From the NCBI GenBank assembly GCA_035299305.1, contig DATGWV010000144.1, positions 1 through 6,036 of the forward strand: a stretch of 6,036 bases of DNA. The letters are read 5' to 3'. The notes under the pieces were generated by a model. The model saw nothing but the letters and a program-made list of their open reading frames with translations, searched no databases and was not told where the DNA came from. The stretch comes from BJHL01 sp035299305. GTDB lineage: Bacteria > Planctomycetota > Phycisphaerae > Phycisphaerales > UBA1924. The position numbers and the translations under genes were made by a program. Shown here piece after piece: positions 1-5,281 of this stretch; position 1 is the first letter of the stretch; each line of letters opens with the position of its first letter.

Positions 1-272
1 AGCTCCGTCAGCAACCCGCTCACTTCCTGCAAGCCGCCCTCAGCGATGTTCAATACCTGGTCCGCGCGGTCAGCGTTGCTCACCGCCTGGCTCAGCGACT
101 TCTGCTCACTGCGCAGATTTTCACTCGCGATCAATCCCGCCGGATCATCCTTGCCTCGGTTGATCTTCAGCCCCGTGCTCAGTCGCTCCAGCGCCTGCCC
201 CAGGCCAGTGTTGTTCTGACCCAGAACGCGCTGCGCCACAAGTGACTGCACGTTGGTATTGATGCGCGCCAT
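1..272 (-). CDS. fliC: Flagellin, N-terminal part (gene runs off the left edge)
   Basis: This is the structural subunit of the flagellar filament, exported by the flagellar type III system and polymerised at the tip. Only the first 90 residues are visible, starting at the ATG read from 272 to 270. They begin MARINTNVQSLVAQ and continue through LSTGLKINRGKDDPAG, the classic flagellin N-terminal D0/D1 helical domain (Flagellin_N family). The frame is open to the window edge, so the truncation comes from the window and not from a mutation. The ribosome binding site AAGGAA sits 6 nt upstream (279-284). All 90 visible residues are identical to the start of the flagellin at 509-2038, although the DNA differs at roughly 43 of 272 positions by my hand count, all synonymous. 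It is therefore a close paralogue in tandem, not an assembly duplicate. The middle and C-terminal domains cannot be judged here. Confidence 0.95.
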   Translation of the reverse strand, partial: MARINTNVQSLVAQRVLGQNNTGLGQALERLSTGLKINRGKDDPAGLIASENLRSEQKSLSQAVSNADRADQVLNIAEGGLQEVSGLLTE

Positions 273-306
273 ATCGCGTTCCTTCTTTGCAGTTGCCTAT
301 CCGCCC
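273..306 (-). promoter_or_regulatory. Leader and ribosome binding site of the left-edge flagellin
   Basis: Read on the minus strand, the leader ends AAGAAGGAACGCGAT just before the ATG. AAGGAA at 279-284 is a good Shine-Dalgarno sequence with 6 nt spacing, which fixes the start. It also fits the CsrA core ANGGA. A second GGA (in GCGGAT, tcc at 300-302 on the plus strand) lies 20 nt further upstream. This leader lacks the CACGGAGGAT block seen before the two complete flagellins. CsrA binding is inference. Confidence 0.6.
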
Positions 307-430
307 AGTATCGGGTAGCCACTGCATCGAACGTTTTCCCCTTGAAATCAACGGCAATCGCACGCTTCGCTCACAATTGCGCGGCAATCTGTACCGCCTG
401 CACGCACACGCTTCACATCTCGCCAAATGA

Positions 431-460
431 CAAGCCCCGGCGTTTCCACACCGGGGCTTG
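431..460 (-). terminator. Hairpin terminator downstream of the second flagellin
   Basis: This is a perfect 10-bp inverted repeat, CAAGCCCCGG and CCGGGGCTTG, with a 10-nt loop, starting 49 nt after the flagellin stop codon at 509. On the minus strand the stem is followed by TCATTTGG, only a weak U-rich tail, so intrinsic termination may be inefficient or aided by other factors. Its position between two same-strand flagellin genes supports the terminator reading. An mRNA 3'-end stabilising hairpin is the alternative. Confidence 0.7.
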
Positions 461-482
461 CTTCAGATCAGACTCACTGTCA

Positions 483-500
483 GATCTCGTTGCCGAGATC
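483..500 (-). other. Small stem-loop directly after the second flagellin stop
   Basis: GATCTCG and CGAGATC form a perfect 7-bp stem with a 4-nt loop, 8 nt after the stop codon of the flagellin at 509-2038. No U-tract follows. It forms a tandem pair with the stronger hairpin at 431-460, so the 3' untranslated region carries two stacked structures that could protect an abundant mRNA. Function is inferred. Confidence 0.5.
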
Positions 501-508
501 AGGGTTTC

Positions 509-2038
509 TTAGCCCAGAAGCTGCAGGGCCGACTGAGGCTGGCTGTTGGCCAGCGACAGAATGTTCGTCGACGCCGAGACCAGAATCTGCGAACGCGTGA
601 GGTTCGCGGTTTCCGCGGCGAAGTCGGCGTCACGAATGACGCTCTGCGCGGCGGCGGTGTTCTCGATGTTGACGCCCAGGCTGCGGATGGTCGCACCGAC
701 GACGTTCTTCTGGAACGCGCCCATGCGGCCGCGGAGACCCGAGACCTGCTTGATGGCTTCGCCCACGACCTTCTGAGCGTCAGCGATGTCACCATCGACG
801 ACGTTGTTGGCCTTGCCGCTGGCGAGGCTGCTCAAGAAGCCGACGGTGCTGTTGCCCAGCTTGCGGGCAGCAACGTCCTGGATGCCGATCGACACCTGGC
901 CGGCGATGTCCACCTTGCTGGCAAGCTGGAAGTTCGCACCACCACCGGTGATGGCGAACGCAGCCGTGCCCGCGCCACCCGCGCCGTCCACGTTACCCAG
1001 CGACTGCGATTCAGACGTGCTGAGCGAAACGTCAACGTCGAGGAAGTCCGTCGCCAGACGCAGGTTCTTGCCCGAACCCGTCGCGATGACGCCGTTGATC
1101 GTGCCGCCGATGTCCTGGCCGCTGTCACGAACCGGGTTGCTGGCGGCGCTGAATTCCGCAGCCTGCGAGCCCGCAGCATTGAAGTTGGTGGAGTTGAGGT
1201 TGTAGATGCCGCTCGTGTTCGGATCGATACCACCCGAACTGGTCGACTTCACCGAGACGAACTCGTTGCTGCCGAACGACTCGCTCACCAGCTTGATGCC
1301 GTTGCCCGAGGTCGTCGCCGTGACACCCGTCACGTCGCTGAACTGGTTGATGGCGTCGCGGACAGCAGTCAGCGTCGTGCCCGAGCTGAAGCTGAATTCG
1401 CGGCTGCCCTTGCTGCCGGCGACTTCGATGACCAGCTGCGCCGTCGCGCTGCTCAGGTCAAGAGCCGTGGCACCCATCGACAGGAACATACCTGCCTGCT
1501 GGGCCGAACGCGTCACCGCGACGTTGACGTTCAGGCTGCTGCCGCTGAACTTCGCGGCGTTCACCTTGAAGTCCGTCACGTTGGTGGCGTTCACGCCGCT
1601 GACCGTGAAGTCAAAGTTACCGTTGAGGAGCTTGATGCCCTGGAAGTTGGTAGCGCCGGCGATGCGGTCGATGGTCTGCAGAATCGAGTCGATCTGCAGC
1701 TGGTTCGCGTCCTTTTCTTCCTTCGAGAGACCGGCTTCGCTGGCGCTCGCCGTGAGCAGGCCCTGCAGTTCCGTCAGCAGACCGCTGACTTCCTGCAAGC
1801 CGCCTTCGGCGATGTTGAGCACCTGGTCGGCGCGGTCAGCGTTGCTGACGGCCTGGCTCAGCGACTTCTGTTCGCTGCGCAGGTTCTCGCTCGCGATCAG
1901 ACCCGCGGGGTCATCCTTGCCGCGGTTGATCTTGAGACCGGTGCTCAGACGTTCAAGCGCCTGACCCAGCCCCGTGTTGTTTTGGCCGAGCACGCGCTGG
2001 GCGACGAGCGACTGAACGTTTGTATTGATACGAGCCAT
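509..2038 (-). CDS. fliC: Flagellin (509 aa, class shared with the left-edge gene)
   Basis: This is a full-length filament protein. Residues 1 to about 145 form the N-terminal D0/D1 domain (MARINTNVQS, LSTGLKINRG, DDPAGLIASENLRS, ANQLQIDS, GIKLLNG). Residues about 385-509 form the C-terminal D1/D0 domain (LRGRMGAFQKN, IRDADFAAE, LTRSQILVSAS, ending ANSQPQSALQLLG). The middle, about 150-385, is surface-exposed in flagellins. It holds a Flagellin_IN-like segment at about 195-270 with AIN at 229-231, a second INGVIATGSG element at about 314-323, and ITGGGANFQL at 363-372. The ATG at 2036-2038 is preceded by GGAGG (2049-2053) with 10-nt spacing. At about 509 aa it is longer than the roughly 300-aa minimal flagellins because of the middle domain. 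The gene sits between a terminator-like hairpin on each side, so it is probably monocistronic. Export chaperone and FliW binding are expected from the family but not visible in the sequence. Confidence 0.97.
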   Translation of the reverse strand: MARINTNVQSLVAQRVLGQNNTGLGQALERLSTGLKINRGKDDPAGLIASENLRSEQKSLSQAVSNADRADQVLNIAEGGLQEVSGLLTELQGLLTASASEAGLSKEEKDANQLQIDSILQTIDRIAGATNFQGIKLLNGNFDFTVSGVNATNVTDFKVNAAKFSGSSLNVNVAVTRSAQQAGMFLSMGATALDLSSATAQLVIEVAGSKGSREFSFSSGTTLTAVRDAINQFSDVTGVTATTSGNGIKLVSESFGSNEFVSVKSTSSGGIDPNTSGIYNLNSTNFNAAGSQAAEFSAASNPVRDSGQDIGGTINGVIATGSGKNLRLATDFLDVDVSLSTSESQSLGNVDGAGGAGTAAFAITGGGANFQLASKVDIAGQVSIGIQDVAARKLGNSTVGFLSSLASGKANNVVDGDIADAQKVVGEAIKQVSGLRGRMGAFQKNVVGATIRSLGVNIENTAAAQSVIRDADFAAETANLTRSQILVSASTNILSLANSQPQSALQLLG

Positions 2039-2046
2039 GATGAACT

Positions 2047-2087
2047 ATCCTCCGTGAGTGCGAGCCCCGCGTGTGGTGGCGCGGGCT
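2047..2087 (-). promoter_or_regulatory. Leader hairpin plus ribosome binding site of the second flagellin
   Basis: AGCCCGCG and CGCGGGGCT pair over 8 bp with one bulged base and an 8-nt loop (2063-2087). Nine nucleotides later comes the block CACGGAGGAT, which contains the Shine-Dalgarno GGAGG (2049-2053). The block also contains ACGGA, an ANGGA match that CsrA could occupy to block ribosomes. The first flagellin has the same block at the same 9-nt distance from a different hairpin (3948-3989). Confidence 0.55.
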
Positions 2088-2151
2088 GATCTGAAGCGGC
2101 CAGACAAACGAGTCTGTCCGCGAAAAGCCCGACGCCGACAAGGCTCGGGGC

Positions 2152-2181
2152 TCGCGACCGGGTTCCATCCCGTGATCGCGA
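2152..2181 (-). promoter_or_regulatory. Leader hairpin with ANGGA loop, candidate CsrA site
   Basis: On the minus strand the order is TCGCGA, TCA, CGGG, loop ATGGAA, CCCG, G, TCGCGA. The outer 6-bp and inner 4-bp stems are both perfect and are separated by a small internal loop. The loop presents AUGGA, which fits the CsrA core ANGGA in the hairpin-loop position that CsrA prefers. It lies 114 nt upstream of the flagellin start, so it matters only if transcription begins to the right of 2181, and I could not locate that start. Inferred function. Confidence 0.4.
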
Positions 2182-2319
2182 CCCGTCCCCACCGCGTCCG
2201 TGCGATGAAGACAGGTGAAGGAGGAATCGACGGCTTCGGGGGGGCAATTCAGTCGGAGCGGTGTTTCTGCAATGATTTCGGACGCGGAACCTCCAAACTC
2301 CCCTTGTTCCGGCGGTCCC

Positions 2320-2360
2320 AAAAGCGAAAACGGCCACTCATGCAGGGCATGAATGACCGT
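2320..2360 (-). terminator. Rho-independent terminator of the first flagellin
   Basis: The stem runs from ACGGTCATTCATGC to GCATGAGTGGCCGT with a 3-nt loop. All 14 positions pair in minus-strand RNA, two of them as G-U wobbles. Those two positions would be C-A mismatches in the opposite strand, so the structure is optimised for minus-strand transcripts. It is followed by TTTTCGCTTTTGG. It begins 33 nt after the stop codon at 2394 and is the best terminator in the window. Confidence 0.85.
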
Positions 2361-2393
2361 CGTGTGTGGTGATTTTTGCGCGTCAGCCGCTCT

Positions 2394-3941
2394 TTAGCCC
2401 TGCAGCAACTGCAAGACCTGCTGACTTTGCTGATTGGCGAGGGCCAACGTCGATGTGCCGGCGGAGACCAGAATCTGTCCGCGAGTCAGTTTGCTCGTTT
2501 CCGCCGCGAAGTCGGCGTCACGAATCTGACTTTCACTCGCCGTCAGATTCTCAAACTGGCTTTGCAGGCTTCGCACGTTGGTGTCCAACACGTTGCGTTC
2601 AAACGCACCGAGTCGTCCGCGAAGCTCCGTCACCTCATCGATGGCGTTGCGGAGAATGCCTTCCGCCGACGCGAAGTCATTGCCTCGCGCCACCGCCTTC
2701 TCGATGCTGTTGCGGCCGCCCGTGCGCAGGCTGCTGAGGAACTCAATCCCCGCACTCGTCGGCGCCGCACCCAGTCGCGATGCCGCGACAGACGGAATAC
2801 CGAAGTTGGTTTGCTGCAACGCCGTGACGCTCGGTCCGAGTTGGAACAGTGCGCCGCCGCCGGTGACATAGAACGGCGTGACCGCTGCCGCCGGGTTGAT
2901 CCCGGCCGTCTCGCTCAGTCGAATCGCGGCGCCCAAACTCGGGCTGTTGACCGTGAGTTCAAGTCCGTTGCCGGTTGCGAGCGCACCGTTCACCAGCGCG
3001 GTCACGTCTCGGCCACGATCACTGTCAGCCGTCTGCAGCGAGCCCCACGCCACGGTCGAACCGACCGCCGTCGCGTCATCAAGCCGGCCCGTCTGGAAGC
3101 TGTTGCCCGTCGAAGGCGGACTGATGCGGCGAACGCTCACGAAGTTGCCGCTGCCGTACTGGCTCGTGCGGAAAACCATGCCCGAGAGGGGCTGGCCCGG
3201 CACGACCAACGCGGCTTCGACACCCGTGAACTGATTGATGCTGTTCACCGCGGCGACCACGTCAGTCAGCGAAGTGTTGCTCGTGAAGCTGAGTTCCTGC
3301 ACACCCAGCGGGCCCTTGATTTCAAGGGTCATCGTGCTTGCAAGCACGCCGTCAGCCAGCGAGCCGGAATTATCGCCGTTGAGGTACAACGCGCCCTTCT
3401 GCGCGCTGGCCAGCACGTCGATGGAGACCTGCAGCGGGTTGCCCTGCACCAGGCTCGCATTGCGCACGCTCGCGGTCGAGATGTCGCTGGTGTCCACGCC
3501 GCTGAGGCGATAGTCCAGCGTGCCATCCAGCAGCTTGAGGCCGCCAAAAGTTGCGGTGTTGCTGATGCGTGTGATGGAGTCGATGGCGCTGTCGATCTGC
3601 AACTGGTTGGCCGCGCGTTCCTCGGCGCTGACGGCGCCGGTGTTGGCGCTTTCAACGATGAGCGAGCGGACCGAGTTGAGCAGATCATTCACTTCCGCCA
3701 GCGCGGCTTCAGTCGTCGAGATCATGCTGCTGGCACGATCCGAGTTCTTGATGCCCTGCTGCACGCCGTTGATGTCTGAACGAATGCGTTCAGAGATGAT
3801 CAGGCCCGCAGGGTCATCGGCGCCGCGATTGATGCGCAGGCCGGTGCTGAGGCGTTCAAGGCGAAGATTGAGCTCGCCCTGGTTGCGCGACAGATTCGCC
3901 TGAGCGATGACGCTGGGGACATTCGTATTGATCCGAGCCAT
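2394..3941 (-). CDS. fliC: Flagellin (515 aa, distinct class)
   Basis: This is a filament subunit with the same architecture as its neighbour but clearly divergent. The N-terminal D0/D1 domain is at about 1-145 (MARINTNVPSVIAQ, LSTGLRINRGADDPAGLI, ANQLQIDS, GLKLLDG). The middle domain spans about 150-390, with a Flagellin_IN-like stretch near 203-272, VNGALATGNG at about 317-326 and VTGGGALFQLG at 359-369. The C-terminal domain covers about 390-515 (LRGRLGAFERN, IRDADFAAE, LTRGQILVSAG), ending ANQQSQQVLQLLQG. The usual proline of the terminal NQxPQ motif is a serine here. An upstream in-frame ATG at 3975-3977 would add 12 residues. I chose 3939-3941 because MARINTNV is the universal flagellin start and GGAGG (3948-3952) lies 6 nt upstream. 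It has its own sigma-54-type promoter and a strong terminator, so it is probably monocistronic. Different flagellins in one cluster often occupy different filament zones; that is inference. Confidence 0.97.
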   Translation of the reverse strand: MARINTNVPSVIAQANLSRNQGELNLRLERLSTGLRINRGADDPAGLIISERIRSDINGVQQGIKNSDRASSMISTTEAALAEVNDLLNSVRSLIVESANTGAVSAEERAANQLQIDSAIDSITRISNTATFGGLKLLDGTLDYRLSGVDTSDISTASVRNASLVQGNPLQVSIDVLASAQKGALYLNGDNSGSLADGVLASTMTLEIKGPLGVQELSFTSNTSLTDVVAAVNSINQFTGVEAALVVPGQPLSGMVFRTSQYGSGNFVSVRRISPPSTGNSFQTGRLDDATAVGSTVAWGSLQTADSDRGRDVTALVNGALATGNGLELTVNSPSLGAAIRLSETAGINPAAAVTPFYVTGGGALFQLGPSVTALQQTNFGIPSVAASRLGAAPTSAGIEFLSSLRTGGRNSIEKAVARGNDFASAEGILRNAIDEVTELRGRLGAFERNVLDTNVRSLQSQFENLTASESQIRDADFAAETSKLTRGQILVSAGTSTLALANQQSQQVLQLLQG

Positions 3942-4012
3942 TGCAATCCTCCGTGATTGCCGGTGCCAGCCCGACACGGGCGGGACACCATCGTCCTGGA
4001 TCTAACCTCCGC
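3942..4012 (-). promoter_or_regulatory. 5' leader of the first flagellin with hairpin and GGA sites
   Basis: This is the predicted leader of about 71 nt, taking transcription to begin 12 nt past the sigma-54 element. It contains GGAGG near its 5' end (4006-4010), CCAGGACG (3992-3999), and a hairpin at 3962-3989. The hairpin pairs GGTG with CACC, CC with GG, and GCCCG with CGGGC around a TGT loop, with one bulge and one mismatch. Nine nucleotides later is CACGGAGGAT with the Shine-Dalgarno at 3948-3952. Several GGA motifs, one over the ribosome binding site, resemble a CsrA-repressed flagellin leader such as Bacillus hag. CsrA binding is inference. Confidence 0.55.
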
Positions 4013-4023
4013 CCTATGCATCC

Positions 4024-4038
4024 GCAAAGGACGGGCCA
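4024..4038 (-). promoter_or_regulatory. Sigma-54 (RpoN) promoter of the first flagellin
   Basis: The minus strand reads TGGCCCGTCCTTTGC, against the RpoN consensus TGGCAC-N5-TTGC. The invariant GG and GC are exactly 10 nt apart, and the only mismatch in the listed positions is C for A at the fifth base. Transcription would start near 4012, giving a leader of about 71 nt. Sigma-54 control of flagellin is established in several phyla. No activator site was recognised upstream. Confidence 0.7.
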
Positions 4039-4076
4039 AACCACGTTTCGCCGCGAAAAATCGGCGATTCTGCGGG

Positions 4077-4454
4077 CTACGCGCCCTTCATCTGACTGGC
4101 ACGAAGCTTCGTGGGTTGGCTGCCGGACGTTTCTGACACTGCTGCCTTGGACGGAATCGATCCGACCACGGGTGATGAACCGAGCGGGGTATGGCCTGCC
4201 ATCAGGCCATCGGTCTTGAGGCGGGGTTTGGCGCCAACCGTGGGCTTGATCGCCCCCAGTTCGGCTCCGGCGAGAGTCGAGGCTTGCTCGTTCTCGCGCT
4301 TGATTGCCTCATAAACCTCTTTACGGTGGACGGCGATGCGAGTCGGAGCGTTGATGCCTAGGCGAACCTTGTCGCCACGGATATCAACCACCGTGATCTC
4401 GATGTCGTCCCCGATCATGATCGTTTCGTCCCGTTGCCGGGAGAGGACCAGCAT
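4077..4454 (-). CDS. csrA: CsrA, translational regulator with long C-terminal tail
   Basis: CsrA is a small dimeric RNA-binding protein that recognises GGA motifs, often over ribosome binding sites, and represses or stabilises mRNAs. In flagellar clusters it represses flagellin translation until FliW sequesters it. The core is textbook: MLVLSRQRDETIMIGDDIEI at 1-20, then VRLGINAP at 30-37 and VHRKEVYEAI at 42-51. The RNA-contact residues L4, R6 and R44 are all present. The protein is 125 aa, against about 60-75 usually. Residues from about 60 on form an extra tail rich in Gly, Ser, Pro, Ala and Lys with no recognised domain, probably disordered. An upstream in-frame start would add 20 residues, but the ATG at 4452-4454 gives the canonical MLVLSR start, with GAGGAG 6 nt upstream. 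It lies 168 bp after fliW on the same strand. No terminator was seen between them, so they may be co-transcribed. Confidence 0.97.
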   Translation of the reverse strand: MLVLSRQRDETIMIGDDIEITVVDIRGDKVRLGINAPTRIAVHRKEVYEAIKRENEQASTLAGAELGAIKPTVGAKPRLKTDGLMAGHTPLGSSPVVGSIPSKAAVSETSGSQPTKLRASQMKGA

Positions 4455-4460
4455 GGGGTT

Positions 4461-4499
4461 CTCCTCGCGAATCTCCCGTGCGCATCCTTGCGCGACGGG
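4461..4499 (-). promoter_or_regulatory. csrA leader hairpin with AAGGAU loop and ribosome binding site
   Basis: On the minus strand, CCCGT and ACGGG (5 bp) enclose a bulged C and GCGC paired with GCGC (4 bp). These close a six-base loop, AAGGAT, at 4484-4489. The known high-affinity CsrA motif has A(R)GGAU in a hairpin loop. The csrA Shine-Dalgarno GAGGAG (4461-4466) offers a second GGA 23 nt downstream, within the range one CsrA dimer can bridge. TCGCG in the hairpin's 5' arm could alternatively pair with CGCGA next to the Shine-Dalgarno. This suggests translational autorepression. The structure is visible; the role is inferred. Confidence 0.6.
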
Positions 4500-4622
4500 C
4501 GGGGCACAGCACAAATGGCCCCGAAGTTGAGGGAATGAACTGACGCCGCACGCGTGAAACGTCTGTTGACGCTTGTTGCATGCAAAGAAGGAAGTAGAAC
4601 GCGTCCTGATGGCCAGACGACG

Positions 4623-5075
4623 TCAGGCGGTCATCGCCGCGGGGGCGGCGACAGCGCCGACCTTTACGAGCGGATGACGAGTGGTCCAGCGCTTCTCCGC
4701 GAGAACCAACTGCTCGCCCACTTTGTTGAGGGTGTTGATCACCAGCGGCCCTTGCAGGTTGCCGGTGAGCATTTGATCGACCTTGTTGACGATGACGAAG
4801 ACCTGAGCGTCTTCCAGCTTGCCCAGGCCCATGTCGCTCATCTGCTCGGGCCGGATGGGCACCGAGTAATCCGCCACGAACATGCTCGGGTCGGTGATGA
4901 CGAACGCAAGCGCGGGTTCATCCACGCATTGCAGCCAGAAGAAGCAACTGTCTTCACCGGGTTCCAGCAGGCAGTACCGCGTGTACTGCGAGAAACCCAG
5001 CAGCCCCTTGGGCATGTGGATGATTCGTTCTTCCGCGATCTGCAGCACGCCGAAACGTGTCGTCCGCACTTCCAT
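4623..5075 (-). CDS. fliW: FliW, flagellar assembly factor and CsrA antagonist
   Basis: FliW is a small cytoplasmic protein that binds CsrA non-competitively and prevents it from repressing flagellin mRNA. Flagellin binding releases CsrA, which couples translation to export. The 150-aa product fits the family length. Family signatures are visible: RFG at 7-9, MPKGLLGFSQYTRYCLLEP at about 21-39, FFWLQCVDEPALAFVITDP at about 45-63 with F66 and DY69-70 just after, VFVIVN at 92-97 and TGNLQGPLVIN at 104-114. I chose the ATG at 5073-5075, which gives MEVRTTRFG. CGGAG ends 7 nt upstream, whereas the longer in-frame starts (to 5174) add residues unlike the family and lack a well-placed ribosome binding site. 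It lies 206 bp downstream of flgL and 168 bp upstream of csrA, the conserved fliW-csrA pairing. No sequence abnormality seen. Confidence 0.96.
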   Translation of the reverse strand: MEVRTTRFGVLQIAEERIIHMPKGLLGFSQYTRYCLLEPGEDSCFFWLQCVDEPALAFVITDPSMFVADYSVPIRPEQMSDMGLGKLEDAQVFVIVNKVDQMLTGNLQGPLVINTLNKVGEQLVLAEKRWTTRHPLVKVGAVAAPAAMTA

Positions 5076-5088
5076 GATGCAACTCCGC
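5076..5088 (-). promoter_or_regulatory. Ribosome binding site deciding the fliW start
   Basis: GCGGAG (5083-5088 on the plus strand as CTCCGC) lies 7 nt before the ATG at 5073-5075. The competing ATG at 5091-5093 has only AAGGA more than 10 nt away. This supports the 150-aa form. Confidence 0.6.
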
Positions 5089-5124
5089 TGCATGTGGCCC
5101 GTCCGGTCCTTCGGATCAATCTCC

Positions 5125-5140
5125 CCGGCGACGATGCCGG
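5125..5140 (-). other. Stem-loop in the flgL-fliW spacer
   Basis: CCGGC and GCCGG form a perfect 5-bp stem with a 6-nt loop, 50 nt upstream of fliW. It lacks a U-tract, so it is not a typical terminator. It may be a leader structure or chance in GC-rich DNA. Confidence 0.25.
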
Positions 5141-5242
5141 TCGATTCACAAGCTGAGCTGCGCCGCCGGGCCACGTGCGACGCGAGCGAGAGATGGAAAG
5201 GGCGAGGAAGACGCTGCCGTCAGTTCGCCCTGGTGGTGGTGT

Positions 5243-5256
5243 GCGCCTTTCGGCGC
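5243..5256 (-). other. GAAA-tetraloop hairpin after flgL
   Basis: GCGCC, GAAA, GGCGC: a 5-bp stem capped by a stable GNRA tetraloop, 25 nt after the flgL stop. No U-run follows, so it is more likely a 3'-end stabiliser or RNA-processing boundary than an intrinsic terminator. It could also be chance. Confidence 0.35.
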
Positions 5257-5281
5257 GTTGGATCCAAACGTCAATCAACCG

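Larger units (their letters stand above)
2039..2393. other. 355-bp spacer between the two complete flagellins
   Basis: The spacer contains no credible gene. From the upstream (right) end it holds the terminator of the first flagellin (2320-2360), then about 140 bp with no structure I can name, then the leader of the second flagellin with two hairpins (2152-2181 and 2063-2087) and its ribosome binding site. A short stem, CAGAC and GTCTG, also lies at 2101-2116. I searched for sigma-54 (GG-N10-GC) and sigma-28 type promoters on the minus strand and found none convincing, although the upstream terminator means a promoter should be here. Confidence 0.6.

Noticed and set aside
285..304. GG-N10-GC sigma-54 geometry (GGATAGGCAACTGC) before the left-edge flagellin
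   Set aside because: The spacing fits, but the flanking bases are poor and the start site would fall inside the ribosome binding site.
308..315. Sigma-28-like -10 element (CCCGATAC) upstream of the left-edge flagellin
   Set aside because: It resembles GCCGATAA, but no TAAA-type -35 box stands at the required distance. Only GAAAACGT, several bases too far upstream, was found.
376..388. Palindrome ATTGC-GCG-GCAAT with a nearby repeat of GATTGCCG
   Set aside because: It could be an operator, but it is short and unsupported by a known regulator motif. I cannot separate it from chance.
458..2089. Plus-strand open frame of 543 codons opposite a flagellin
   Set aside because: It is antisense to an unmistakable flagellin. 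The product is a low-complexity mix of Arg, Ala, Asp, Val and His, as expected from the complement of GC-rich flagellin codons, with no recognised domain.
2376..3779. Plus-strand open frame of 467 codons opposite the other flagellin
   Set aside because: Same mirror effect: composition-driven absence of stops, no family resemblance, and no separate promoter recognised.
4054..4070. AATC/GATT stem followed by T-run just after csrA, as a terminator
   Set aside because: The stem is only 4 bp and AT-rich, too weak for an intrinsic terminator.
4576..4585. Perfect 10-bp palindrome TTGCATGCAA in the fliW-csrA spacer
   Set aside because: Too short, with no flanking promoter elements or extended symmetry.
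4602..4616. TGGCCATCAGGACGC, sigma-54-like geometry between fliW and csrA
   Set aside because: The -24 half is acceptable, but the -12 half is ACGC in place of TTGC. GG-N10-GC arises often by chance in GC-rich DNA.
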